From Aliirhizobium smilacinae (lineage in GTDB: Bacteria; Pseudomonadota; Alphaproteobacteria; Rhizobiales; Rhizobiaceae), in the NCBI RefSeq assembly GCF_006335145.1, contig NZ_VDMN01000008.1, forward strand, positions 62,001-126,000: DNA of 64,000 bases. Direction: 5' to 3'. The position numbers were made by a program, and so were the translations under genes. This document shows, piece after piece, positions 1-7,600 of the stretch (its first letter is position 1; each line of letters starts with the position of its first letter). The notes beneath the pieces are model-generated. The model made no database searches and had not been told where the DNA came from. It saw only the letters and a program-made list of their open reading frames with translations.

Positions 1-425
1 CGCTCCTGCTGACGACCGGCCGCATCCTGTCGCAATACAATGTCGGCGCCCAGACGCGGCGGACCGAAAACGTCGCCTGGCATGCGGAGGACCGGCTGGA
101 AATCCACCCGCACGACGCCGAACAGCGCGGCATCAAGGATGGCGACTGGATCAAGCTCGCCAGCCGCTCGGGCGACACGACGCTGAGATCGCTGATCACC
201 GACCGCGTCTCGCCGGGCGTCGTCTACACCACCTTCCACCACCCGGATACGCAGGCGAACGTCATCACCACGGACTTCTCCGATTGGGCGACCAACTGTC
301 CGGAATACAAGGTGACGGCGGTGCAGGTCTCGCCGTCCAACGGCCCGAGCGAATGGCAGGATGATTACAATGATCTCTCCCGCCGCTCACGTCGCATTGC
401 CGGAAAAATGGAAGCAGCGGAATAA
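1..425 (+). CDS. fdsA: Formate dehydrogenase alpha subunit, C-terminal part (partial)
   Basis: This is the 3' end of a gene entering from the left; the open frame starts at base 3 and stops with TAA at 423-425, giving about 140 residues. The protein has the molybdopterin-dinucleotide-binding C-terminal fold of the formate dehydrogenase/nitrate reductase family, with features such as RRTENVAWH, EIHPHDAEQRGIKDGDW and VVYTTFHHPD. In the family, this subunit carries the Mo/W-bis-MGD site that oxidises formate to CO2 and passes electrons to the NAD-reducing FdsB/FdsG subunits. The fdsD gene 82 bp downstream supports the NAD-linked, cytoplasmic Fds type. The catalytic N-terminal part lies outside the window. 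Confidence 0.88.
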   Translation, partial: LLLTTGRILSQYNVGAQTRRTENVAWHAEDRLEIHPHDAEQRGIKDGDWIKLASRSGDTTLRSLITDRVSPGVVYTTFHHPDTQANVITTDFSDWATNCPEYKVTAVQVSPSNGPSEWQDDYNDLSRRSRRIAGKMEAAE

Positions 426-507
426 CACCACTCCAGAGTCGGAGAGAGATCGATGACCGCCTCGAAATTCTTATGCATAGATCGTATCACCAACGGAGCA
501 TTCGCCG

Positions 508-780
508 ATGTCGCATGATCAGAGCCAGGAAAAGCTGATCAGAATGGCAAATCAGATCGCCACATTCTTCCTGTCCCAGCCGGAAGCAGGAAGAGCAAGT
601 GGCGTCGCCTCCCATATCAACAAGTTCTGGGAGCCGCGGATGCGCAGGCATCTTTTCGATAGCCTTGATAAGGGCGTGGATGGGGTGATGCCGCTTGTCA
701 TGGAAGCTTCAGCGATGATCAACAGGCCGTCTGCGCCTGCGGAGGTGGACAGGCGAAATGACGCTCCGAAATCGATCTGA
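508..780 (+). CDS. fdsD: Formate dehydrogenase delta subunit
   Basis: This 90-residue protein matches the small FdsD family: MANQIATFFLSQPE, then GVASHINKFWEPRMR, both typical of the delta subunit. FdsD is a non-catalytic accessory subunit of NAD-dependent formate dehydrogenases and is thought to help assembly or stability. A CGGAG ribosome site at 494-498 sits 9 bases before the ATG. The gene follows fdsA by 82 bp, so it is probably the last gene of that operon. The fdhD (fdsC) sulfurtransferase gene often found between them is absent here; only a 21-codon ORF (453-518) precedes and overlaps the start. Confidence 0.85.
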   Translation: MSHDQSQEKLIRMANQIATFFLSQPEAGRASGVASHINKFWEPRMRRHLFDSLDKGVDGVMPLVMEASAMINRPSAPAEVDRRNDAPKSI

Positions 781-870
781 GGCCACATCAGGTAGCTGAA
801 GCGTTAGGTATTGATGCTTTGTCGGGATCGGCAGGTCAGCATCCTGTGATTAAGCAGATACGAATTTTTC

Positions 871-903
871 TTGACAACCCGGGTCTTCTTTCTCAAAAGA
901 AGA
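871..903 (+). promoter_or_regulatory. Candidate promoter and operator of bfd-bfr
   Basis: A perfect -35 hexamer TTGACA lies at 871-876. Thirteen to thirty-three bases further on is a perfect inverted repeat, TCTTCTTT (884-891) and AAAGAAGA (896-903), separated by CTCA. It covers where the -10 element should be, 33 bases before the bfd start. A metal-responsive repressor site is a reasonable inference given the iron-storage genes downstream. The repeat does not obviously match the Irr (ICE) or RirA box consensus as I know them. Confidence 0.45.
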
Positions 904-936
904 TAGCTTTGGTCATGTTTGGCAGGTCTTCTGGAA

Positions 937-1248
937 ATGCTCGTCTGCAGCTGCAACTACATCACGGACAGGGAAATCAAGGACGTCATCGTTCATCTTC
1001 TTGACGAAGACTGTTGGCAGCTCATCGTTCCGTCCAAAGTCTATCACGCAATGAGCAAACGTGGTCGCTGTTGCGGCTGTTTCCCGAATGTCGTTGATCT
1101 CATCATCCGCACGACAGAAGAATATCATGACAGCCGTCACTCGACGGAAGACGAAGTCGTTGTATATATGTCCCGCCTAAGACAATTCCATGAGGAAAAC
1201 AGGAGAGCGGACATTGAAAGGCGACTCAAGAGTAATCGAGCGGCTTAA
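937..1248 (+). CDS. bfd: Bacterioferritin-associated ferredoxin (Bfd-like, 2Fe-2S)
   Basis: The product of about 103 residues begins MLVCSCNYIT and has the Bfd [2Fe-2S] pattern: CxC near the start and a second cysteine pair in RGRCCGCFPNVVDLI around residues 43-46. Bfd binds bacterioferritin and supplies electrons that release stored iron as Fe2+. The ATG at 937 is chosen because family members start immediately before the first CxC; a TTG at 919 would add six residues. The 3' end overlaps the next gene, bacterioferritin, by 35 bp, so the two are co-transcribed and probably translationally coupled. The C-terminal tail beyond the Fe-S domain (HEENRRADIERRLKSN) is longer than in the compact enterobacterial form. 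Confidence 0.85.
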   Translation: MLVCSCNYITDREIKDVIVHLLDEDCWQLIVPSKVYHAMSKRGRCCGCFPNVVDLIIRTTEEYHDSRHSTEDEVVVYMSRLRQFHEENRRADIERRLKSNRAA

Positions 1249-1699
1249 CGAGGCACTATTCCTCGAATTGGGAGCCGTAAACCAATACTGGCTGCATTAT
1301 CGCCTTCTCAGCGATTGGGGTTTCACCAAGCTCGCGAAGAAGGAACGTGCCGAATCCATCGAAGAGATGCAGCACGCTGATCGTCTGATCGATCGCATCA
1401 TCTTCCTCGAAGGCCATCCGAATCTCCAGACGCTCGCGCCGCTCCGTATCGGCCAGAACGTCAAGGAAGTCCTGGAAGCCGATCTTGCCGGCGAATACGA
1501 CGCCCGCAACGCCTACAAAGCATCCCGTGATCTCTGTCATGAGGCCGGCGACTACGTTTCCATGAAGCTTTTCGAAGAGCTGCTCAGGGACGAAGAAGGC
1601 CATATCGACTTTCTGGAAACTCAGCTCGATCTTCTCGCCAAGATCGGCGAGGAGCGCTACGGGCAGCTTAATGCCGAATCCGCCGACGCTGCGGAGTGA
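1214..1699 (+). CDS. bfr: Bacterioferritin
   Basis: This is a haem-containing ferritin that oxidises Fe2+ at a di-iron centre and stores the mineral in a 24-mer cytoplasmic cage. With a TTG start at 1214, which has AGGAG at 1201-1205 eight bases upstream, the numbering equals the classical family numbering: E18, Y25, E51, M52 (haem ligand) and H54 fall exactly in place, and DEEGH near the C-terminus supplies the remaining ligands. An in-frame ATG at 1190 would add eight residues and lacks family support. The product has 161 residues, the usual length. The gene overlaps bfd and ends 7 bases before a strong terminator, so bfd-bfr is one iron-recycling unit. Confidence 0.95.
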   Translation: MKGDSRVIERLNEALFLELGAVNQYWLHYRLLSDWGFTKLAKKERAESIEEMQHADRLIDRIIFLEGHPNLQTLAPLRIGQNVKEVLEADLAGEYDARNAYKASRDLCHEAGDYVSMKLFEELLRDEEGHIDFLETQLDLLAKIGEERYGQLNAESADAAE

Positions 1700-1705
1700 C
1701 ATTCG

Positions 1706-1735
1706 AAAAGACCCGGTTTTCGAGCCGGGTCTTTT
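1706..1735 (+). terminator. Rho-independent terminator after bfr (bidirectional)
   Basis: An 11-bp perfect stem, AAAAGACCCGG (1706-1716) with CCGGGTCTTTT (1725-1735) and an 8-nt loop, begins 7 bases past the bfr stop. The A and T tracts make it usable from both sides, and it sits between the convergent bfr and rppH genes. Confidence 0.9.
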
Positions 1736-1768
1736 GCATTTTCTCGGGCTTGATGCTGGCAGCGGGAA

Positions 1769-2332
1769 TCAGGCGGCTGCCTTCGCCAGATGGGCAAACT
1801 CCGCAACGACCTGATCGTAGACCACGCGCTTGAAGGGAACGATTAGACCGGGAAGATCGGCCATTGGTTTCCATTCCCAGGCGTCGAATTCCGGTTCGTG
1901 GCCGCCCGGAGGGGGATTGATTGCGATCTCGCTCTCATCGCCTTCGAAGCGAAAGGCAAACCAGCGCTGGGTCTGGCCGCGATATTTTCCTTTGAGCCCG
2001 ATACCAATGAGATGCGACGGAAGATCGTAATTGATCCAGTCTTTCGATTGGGCGAGCAGAGTGACCGTCCTCATGCCCGTTTCCTCGTAAAGCTCCCGAT
2101 AGGCAGCAGGAAGAGCGTCTTCGCCCTTGTCTATGCCACCCTGCGGCATCTGCCAGAGCTGAAGCGAGCCATCGTATTCGCTGTTTCCCTCGGCAATCCG
2201 CCGACCGGCCCAGACCAGCCCGTCACGATTGAGCACCATGATCCCGACACAGGGCCGGTACGGCAGGTCTTCCGCCCTCACCGCTCCGCTTTTCTTGGCA
2301 CCGTCTTTTTTGGCCCCTTCTTTCTCGGCCAT
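1769..2332 (-). CDS. rppH: RNA pyrophosphohydrolase (Nudix, RppH/NudH/IalA type)
   Basis: RppH removes pyrophosphate from 5'-triphosphorylated RNA and so starts mRNA decay. The 187-residue protein carries a full Nudix box at about residues 65-87 (GGIDKGEDALPAAYRELYEETG), with the REL.EETG glutamates that bind the metal. The RppH-type signature YRPCVGIMVLN and a C-terminal EFDAWEWKPMADLPGLIVPFKR are present. The first 20 residues are a lysine/alanine-rich extension not needed for the fold; starts further in are possible. The gene follows the deacetylase gene by 13 bp, so it is probably the last member of the leftward ctpA-deacetylase-rppH cluster. Confidence 0.93.
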   Translation of the reverse strand: MAEKEGAKKDGAKKSGAVRAEDLPYRPCVGIMVLNRDGLVWAGRRIAEGNSEYDGSLQLWQMPQGGIDKGEDALPAAYRELYEETGMRTVTLLAQSKDWINYDLPSHLIGIGLKGKYRGQTQRWFAFRFEGDESEIAINPPPGGHEPEFDAWEWKPMADLPGLIVPFKRVVYDQVVAEFAHLAKAAA

Positions 2333-2345
2333 GTCTCATTCTCCA

Positions 2346-3536
2346 TCAGGGTTGGCTTTTGTCGCGCACGATTGCCGAAACGCCAACGATCTCGATGCCG
2401 CGCTGCGTTGCTTCTTCGCTCCACTTCCTTACAGCATCGATGCTTTCGTCGTAAGCCGCGGCAATACCGAACGCAGTTCCCTTGCGCTCCGCGATGCGTC
2501 CCAACTCGTCGAGCTTCCGAAGAATGGCCTGAGTCTGCACGTGCCCATCCAGCACGACATCCGCAAAAGCATAGGGCAATTCGACGGCATCGGATAGGGA
2601 ATTCGTCTTTGAAAGCGAGGACGTCCCGTCATCCAGAAAGAGCAGCCCGCGTTTGGCCACGTCCTGCAACACCGGCCGCAGAGCCTTCTCATCAGACAGG
2701 TAACGCGCACCCTGGTAATTCATGATGCCGGTGTAGTTGGTCAGTCTCGACATGGCTTGATGAAGGCGCGAGAGGTTTTCCCTGGGCGTGCTCGTCGTCA
2801 GCAATGTGCCCGGACCGGGATCGTTCGCCGGATAATCGATAGGCTCGAAAGGCACCTGCAGCAATATCTCGTGACCCTTCCGGCGCGCTTCCTGCATCCA
2901 GCGCTGAAGACTGTTGCCACTGGCCGCAAACGCAAGGGTAACGCCCGGAGGCAGCTGCTGTACGGCCTTCTGGCTGCCGGTCTGGCTGAGACCAAGGCCG
3001 CTGATGACTATCGCAATCCGTGCGCCTCTTTCGCCTGACCAGGGCCTTGCATATTGGTCCATTGGCCGTAGCCCGTCTGCACCGATGACCGGCAGCTTTC
3101 CGGCATCGGTCTCTTCCAGAAGGTCGGGATTTGGCTGCCCGGCTATCCGCGGATCCTGGCCCATCCGTTGAGCATCGATGACAAGCGGGCCTGTCCTGTC
3201 GCGCGGTGTATATTTGGTGACATAACCGCCGTCACCGGTGAGCGTGCGCTCGATATTGGCGCCAGACGCGGTCTGATCCGACGATGTTTCCGGCTGGGCG
3301 GATCGATCATCGCCATTCGTCGCTTTTGCAGGGCTGGATTTGGTCTCGGGAACGTTCTGCTCGGCATTGACAGAAACCTGCGTGAGCCCGTCGTCTTCCT
3401 GAACCACATAAATGGAAAGGGCGATGATGCCTGTTACGGCCAAAGCGCCGCATAACACGGCTTTATAGCCACGCCACAACCGTTTTGTCTTCGGCGGCCG
3501 GCCTTGCCCCAAGGGTGCATGGAGATCAGTTCCCAC
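2346..3536 (-). CDS. Divergent polysaccharide deacetylase family protein (YibQ-like)
   Basis: This 396-residue protein has an N-terminal membrane anchor (about residues 23-46, AVLCGALAVTGIIALSIYVV), a low-complexity periplasmic linker, and a C-terminal domain of the divergent polysaccharide deacetylase family (IAIVISGLGLSQTGSQKAVQQLPPGVTLAF, then the LLQVPFEP, GIMNYQGARYLS and FLDDGTS regions). The fold is NodB/carbohydrate-esterase-like, but the activity of this branch is not established. It lies directly downstream of envC-like and ctpA genes in the same direction, an order common in rhizobia that suggests a role in the cell envelope. The start is GTG at 3536. A hairpin between ctpA and this gene may reduce read-through. 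Confidence 0.85.
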   Translation of the reverse strand: MGTDLHAPLGQGRPPKTKRLWRGYKAVLCGALAVTGIIALSIYVVQEDDGLTQVSVNAEQNVPETKSSPAKATNGDDRSAQPETSSDQTASGANIERTLTGDGGYVTKYTPRDRTGPLVIDAQRMGQDPRIAGQPNPDLLEETDAGKLPVIGADGLRPMDQYARPWSGERGARIAIVISGLGLSQTGSQKAVQQLPPGVTLAFAASGNSLQRWMQEARRKGHEILLQVPFEPIDYPANDPGPGTLLTTSTPRENLSRLHQAMSRLTNYTGIMNYQGARYLSDEKALRPVLQDVAKRGLLFLDDGTSSLSKTNSLSDAVELPYAFADVVLDGHVQTQAILRKLDELGRIAERKGTAFGIAAAYDESIDAVRKWSEEATQRGIEIVGVSAIVRDKSQP

Positions 3537-3562
3537 TCTAATATCCGTGCTATCCCGCGGTC

Positions 3563-3597
3563 AAAAAGCCAAGGGAGCAGGCTTCGGCTCCCTCGGC
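3563..3597 (-). terminator. Hairpin terminator downstream of ctpA
   Basis: On the minus strand, GGGAGC and GCTCCC (plus-strand 3587-3592 and 3573-3578) form a stem that extends to GCC/GGC at the base, followed by a run of five T (plus-strand AAAAA at 3563-3567). It begins 8 bases after the ctpA stop, in the right orientation for ctpA. Confidence 0.65.
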
Positions 3598-3604
3598 ACT
3601 ATTC

Positions 3605-4936
3605 TTATTTCTTGACAGCCGCTGCAGCCTTGTCCGGGCTGGCCGGGAAGCTCGGATCCGTCTTGGTGCCGTGGAAAAGATCGAGCGCGTAATTGAGCTG
3701 GATGTCATCCTTCGTTTCCGGCGGGACATAGGCTGCGGAACCCGAACCCTCTTCCGTCTCGGCGTTGCCCTGGATATGCCCCTTGAGGCTGGATTCACCC
3801 TCTGCCTTCAACTTGCCCTGCAATTCCGGCGGCAACGGCTGATCGACCCTGATATCCGGATTGATGCCGGTGCCCTGGATCGACTTGCCGGACGGCGTGT
3901 AATAGAGCGCAGTCGTAAGACGCAACGCCCCCGCATCGCCCAGCGGAATGATAGTCTGGACGGACCCCTTACCGAAGGAGCGAGTGCCGACAACGGTTGC
4001 CCGCTTCAGATCCTGAAGTGCGCCGGCAACGATTTCCGAAGCCGAGGCCGATCCGCCGTTGATAAGGACGATAACCGGCTTGCCGTCGGTCAGGTCGCCC
4101 GGACCGGCATTGAAGCGGCGGGTTTCGTCCGCATTGCGGCCGCGGGTGGAAACAACTTCGCCGCGTTCCAGGAAGGCGTCGGATACGTTGATCGCCTGGT
4201 CCAGAAGACCGCCCGGATTGAGACGCAGGTCGAGAACGTAACCCTTCAGCTTGTCAGCCGGAACGTCGGCCTTGATCTTCTTGATCGCAGCTTCCAGATC
4301 GTCGTAGGTTTTCTCGGTGAAGGAGATGACGCGGACGTAACCGACATCGCCGCCTTCCACGCGTGATTTCACAGCCCTTACGGCGATGATGTCGCGAACG
4401 ACCGTTATCTCGAGAGGCTTGTCGGCACCCTGGCGAATGACCGTGAGCTTGATCGGCGTATTGACCGCGCCGCGCATCTTCTCGACGGCTTCCTCGAGCT
4501 TCAGGCCGCGGATGGCTTGGCCATCGATTTCAGAGATATAGTCGCCAGCCAGAATACCGGCCTTAGAAGCCGGCGTGTCGTCGATCGGCGCGATGACCTT
4601 GACCAGTTCGTTTTCCATCGTGACTTCGATGCCCAGACCGCCGAATTCACCGCGGGTCTGCGTCCGCATGTCATCGGCGTCCTTGGCATTCATGAAGCTC
4701 GAATGCGGATCGAGCGAGGTCAACATGCCGTTGATCGCGTTCTCGACCAGCTTTTCCTCATCCGGGGGCGTCACATACTGGGCGCGAACACGTTCGAAAA
4801 CGTCGCCGAAAATGGACAATTCCTTATAGGTAGACGCTCCGGCTGCCTGGGCCGGCACGCCGGCCGAATAGATGACACTCATCGCTGTCGCACCCATGAG
4901 TGCACCGACGATGACAAGCGAAGCCCTACGAATCAT
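3605..4936 (-). CDS. ctpA: Carboxyl-terminal processing protease (S41 family)
   Basis: The gene encodes a periplasmic serine protease of the CtpA/Prc family that trims or degrades envelope proteins. It has a signal sequence (about residues 1-33), a PDZ domain (about 95-185) and the S41 core. The nucleophile is S298 in GGSASASEI and the general base is K323 in SFGKGSVQ; the 25-residue separation equals that in known family members. The chosen ATG at 4936 has a GGAAGG site just upstream and yields 443 residues; the frame remains open 46 codons further upstream but that part is not family-like. The start overlaps the end of the EnvC-like gene by 11 bp, so the two are coupled. Confidence 0.94.
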   Translation of the reverse strand: MIRRASLVIVGALMGATAMSVIYSAGVPAQAAGASTYKELSIFGDVFERVRAQYVTPPDEEKLVENAINGMLTSLDPHSSFMNAKDADDMRTQTRGEFGGLGIEVTMENELVKVIAPIDDTPASKAGILAGDYISEIDGQAIRGLKLEEAVEKMRGAVNTPIKLTVIRQGADKPLEITVVRDIIAVRAVKSRVEGGDVGYVRVISFTEKTYDDLEAAIKKIKADVPADKLKGYVLDLRLNPGGLLDQAINVSDAFLERGEVVSTRGRNADETRRFNAGPGDLTDGKPVIVLINGGSASASEIVAGALQDLKRATVVGTRSFGKGSVQTIIPLGDAGALRLTTALYYTPSGKSIQGTGINPDIRVDQPLPPELQGKLKAEGESSLKGHIQGNAETEEGSGSAAYVPPETKDDIQLNYALDLFHGTKTDPSFPASPDKAAAAVKK

Positions 4937-6344
4937 TTCGCGCCCTTCCAGTTTCTTTGGCGGACCACCATGGCTTGGAATCAACCGTGGTGTTGCCGTT
5001 TCTAAATTCAATGTAAAGCGTTGGGCGATCCGTTTCCAGCGCCAACGCAGTTGCACTCGCCACTCTTTTCTCACCCATCACGGCAATAGGCTCGCCGCTG
5101 AAGACAAATCGCCCCTGGCGGGCGCTCACATCCTTCATGCCGGTCAAAACCACGTAATATCCATCACCGACATTGAGGATGATCATTTGGCCGTAGCTTC
5201 TGAATGCTCCGGCAAATACGATCGAACCATCCGCCGGTGCTGTGACAACGGCCCCGGCATTGGAGGCAATAGTCAGGCCCCGCGCCGTATGCCCGGTCCC
5301 GTCGGGATCGCCGAACCAACGTACGACATTTCCGGCAACCGGGAACTCCAGCTTCTGCCTCAGGCTTGAAAACGCATATGCTGGCGCAATGCGGTTTTTG
5401 TCAGGCACACCGTTTTCAGCAAGCTGCCTGGCTTTGTCGCGCTCGGCCTGCGAGAGCCGTTTCTGACGCTCCTCTTCTGCCCGGGCTGCCTCCATAACCT
5501 CTCTTACCGAGGATATTTCACTCTCCAGCGAGGATATCAGGCCTTCGAGCGACGTTGCCCGGCCCGCCAGCTCTTCCGAATGCCGTCGTTCTGCCTCAAG
5601 TTCGGCCGTATTCCGACCGTTCAATTTTTCGTTTTCAGCCAGAAGAAGATCCATGCGCTTGTCTTCTTCCAGACTGGCCGCGATCGTATCCGACACCGAC
5701 TGCTTCTCGCTGGCGGCAGCGCTTCGCGTCTCGCTCAGAGCCTTCAGATCGGCAACGAGGCGTTCGGCTTCGGCGCGCATTCCCGGCACGACTGCGCCGA
5801 GAAGAATGGCGCTGCGAACGGAAGCAAGCGCATCTTCCGGCTTCACCAGCAATGCCGGTGGCGGGTTACGCCCCATGCGCTCGAGTGCGCCAAGTACCTC
5901 CGCAAGAACACCCTTCCTGCTGCGCAACGACGCGCGGATGCCGTCTTCCTGCACGCCCAGGCTGGCGATCTTCTTCTCGCTGTCCCTGATTTTTCTTTCC
6001 AGGTCTTTTCGCTTCTGGGCCGAATCGATCAGGGCCTGCCGAATATCGGCGCTATCCTTATTCGTTTGCGCAATGCTTCGCTCGATGTCGGCGATCTTGC
6101 CTTCGGACAGCTTCATCGTGCTGCCGAGTGCTTCGAGTTCCTTACGCGTCTCTTCCTGTTTCTGCTTCAACTCGACGGTGGGGCCAGGCGTCGCATCGGC
6201 AGCTACGCTCACCGTGCCGGTGCTGGGGGCGGCACTATCCTGCGCAAGTAGGGGCTGAGGAACCGCCAGCAGAAACCCGGCAATAGCCAGCGTGCGGGCC
6301 AAGCCTGATCCATATCTGGCAGGTCTTTTCCGACTAAAGCCCAT
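4926..6344 (-). CDS. envC: Murein hydrolase activator, EnvC-like (degenerate LytM/M23 domain)
   Basis: The product of 472 residues has a signal peptide (cleavage after a LLAQ-like region), a long coiled coil (about residues 35-300, repeated E/K/R heptads) and a C-terminal LytM (M23) domain. The metal ligands of active M23 peptidases are not conserved: the first motif reads GHTARGLTIAS instead of HxxxD, and the HxH motif is replaced by VVLTGM. This is the pattern of EnvC/NlpD activators, which switch on amidases during division and do not cut peptidoglycan themselves. The ATG at 6344 is preceded by CGGAG and gives a proper signal peptide; the frame is open 19 codons further upstream. It is coupled to ctpA. 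Confidence 0.88.
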   Translation of the reverse strand: MGFSRKRPARYGSGLARTLAIAGFLLAVPQPLLAQDSAAPSTGTVSVAADATPGPTVELKQKQEETRKELEALGSTMKLSEGKIADIERSIAQTNKDSADIRQALIDSAQKRKDLERKIRDSEKKIASLGVQEDGIRASLRSRKGVLAEVLGALERMGRNPPPALLVKPEDALASVRSAILLGAVVPGMRAEAERLVADLKALSETRSAAASEKQSVSDTIAASLEEDKRMDLLLAENEKLNGRNTAELEAERRHSEELAGRATSLEGLISSLESEISSVREVMEAARAEEERQKRLSQAERDKARQLAENGVPDKNRIAPAYAFSSLRQKLEFPVAGNVVRWFGDPDGTGHTARGLTIASNAGAVVTAPADGSIVFAGAFRSYGQMIILNVGDGYYVVLTGMKDVSARQGRFVFSGEPIAVMGEKRVASATALALETDRPTLYIEFRNGNTTVDSKPWWSAKETGRARNDS

Positions 6345-6431
6345 TTCCGCTCCGAATGATATTCTGCAAAAGCTAGGCTGATTTGCCTGACCACGCCACA
6401 AACAACATCGTGTTTGAGCCTGAATGAAAGG

Positions 6432-6914
6432 TTAAACGCGGTGGTAAGGGTGGCCGGAAAGAATGGTAACGGCCCGATAAAGCTGCTCGGCGATGAGAAT
6501 ACGGACCAGTTGATGCGGCCAGGTCATGGTGCCCAGGTTGAGAACCAGATCTGCCTTGCCGCGAAGCTCGGGGTCAAGACCATCGGCACCGCCGATCGCC
6601 AGCATCATGTCACGCTTTCCATTGTCGCGATAACGACCGATTGCATCTGAAAATGCCTGGCTGTCGAGCGTCTTACCGCGTTCGTCCAACAGAACGAGGA
6701 TAGCGCCTTCAGGCATGGCTTTTTCCAGCGCGCTTGCTTCTTCGCGCTTGCGGGTATCGGCATTTGACGCGCGGCTTTCCTGTATCTCCACCAGCTTGGC
6801 AAGCTCGAGGCCGATGGCGGGGCCAGCCTTCGCAAAGCGGTCGAGATAACGGGACGCAAGGTCCTTCTCCGGGCCGGTTTTGAGCCGTCCCACGGCAAAA
6901 AGGGTAATACGCAT
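6432..6914 (-). CDS. rlmH: 23S rRNA (pseudouridine1915-N3)-methyltransferase RlmH
   Basis: RlmH is a SPOUT-class methyltransferase that methylates pseudouridine 1915 in helix 69 of 23S rRNA using SAM. The 160-residue length is standard. Diagnostic stretches are MRITLFAVGRLK at the N-terminus, LLDERGKTLDSQAFS in the middle, and the knotted C-terminal region AIGGADGLDPE followed by TWPHQLVRILIAEQLYRA and a terminal YHRV. Two genes upstream in the same direction is rsfS, a usual neighbour, and together they concern ribosome maturation. Confidence 0.96.
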   Translation of the reverse strand: MRITLFAVGRLKTGPEKDLASRYLDRFAKAGPAIGLELAKLVEIQESRASNADTRKREEASALEKAMPEGAILVLLDERGKTLDSQAFSDAIGRYRDNGKRDMMLAIGGADGLDPELRGKADLVLNLGTMTWPHQLVRILIAEQLYRAVTILSGHPYHRV

Positions 6915-7017
6915 GTCCTGATCCGTTTAAATTTGCGCAGCCAAAACCTGCTGCACCGGCGCGGTGCGCCGGCGTTGCTTTAGCGGCTTTCAACGGGTCA
7001 GGCCAAGCCCAAACCGC

Positions 7018-7407
7018 TCAATGTAGCAGCGGTCCCTCTTCGATTTCCGGAGCCGCCCACATCTTCTCGATGTTGTAGAACTCGCGGATTTCGGGACGGA
7101 ACACGTGGATGATCACATCACCCGTGTCGATCAGGACCCAGTCACCGGTCTCTTTTCCTTCAACCCGGGGCGATCCGAGCCCTTCGTCCTTGAGATCGGT
7201 GACAAGATGGTCGCAGATCGCCATGACGTGACGGTTCGATCGCCCGGTGACCACAATCATGTAGTCTCCCAGCGCCGATTTTCCGGCAATGTCGATGGTG
7301 ACGATATCTTCTGCCTTGGAATCCTCGAGGCTTGTGAGGATCAGGTCGAGAGCTCGGGCAGCGGCATCGGCGCCACGTTCAGAACTCAGCGGAAGGATGG
7401 AAGCCAT
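7018..7407 (-). CDS. rsfS: Ribosome silencing factor RsfS
   Basis: RsfS binds ribosomal protein L14 and blocks subunit joining under starvation. The family core is clear: LEDSKAEDIVTIDIAGKSALGDYMIVVTGRS, then VEGKETGDWVLIDTGDVIIHVF and EFYNIEKMW. The ATG at 7407 with AAGGGA just upstream gives 129 residues; the frame is open another 21 codons, and homologues I know are sometimes annotated with a longer N-terminus, so the start is uncertain. Neighbours are rlmH downstream and nadD upstream, the common nadD-rsfS-rlmH arrangement. Confidence 0.93.
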   Translation of the reverse strand: MASILPLSSERGADAAARALDLILTSLEDSKAEDIVTIDIAGKSALGDYMIVVTGRSNRHVMAICDHLVTDLKDEGLGSPRVEGKETGDWVLIDTGDVIIHVFRPEIREFYNIEKMWAAPEIEEGPLLH

Positions 7408-7600
7408 CTTTCCCTTGGCGTGTACTGTTGTCAGGGTTTGTCCTTTCTTCCAGGTAACAGCAACATGCACTTCCAGCGAATCCGGTGAAGAACCGTTCGC
7501 TTCTTCGAAGGTGGCACCGAATGGTTAATCTTTCAAGGGAGAACCATAAAAGGTGATCGCTATGCGCGAACTCTTCATGTGCATGTCATTTTTGGAGAGG

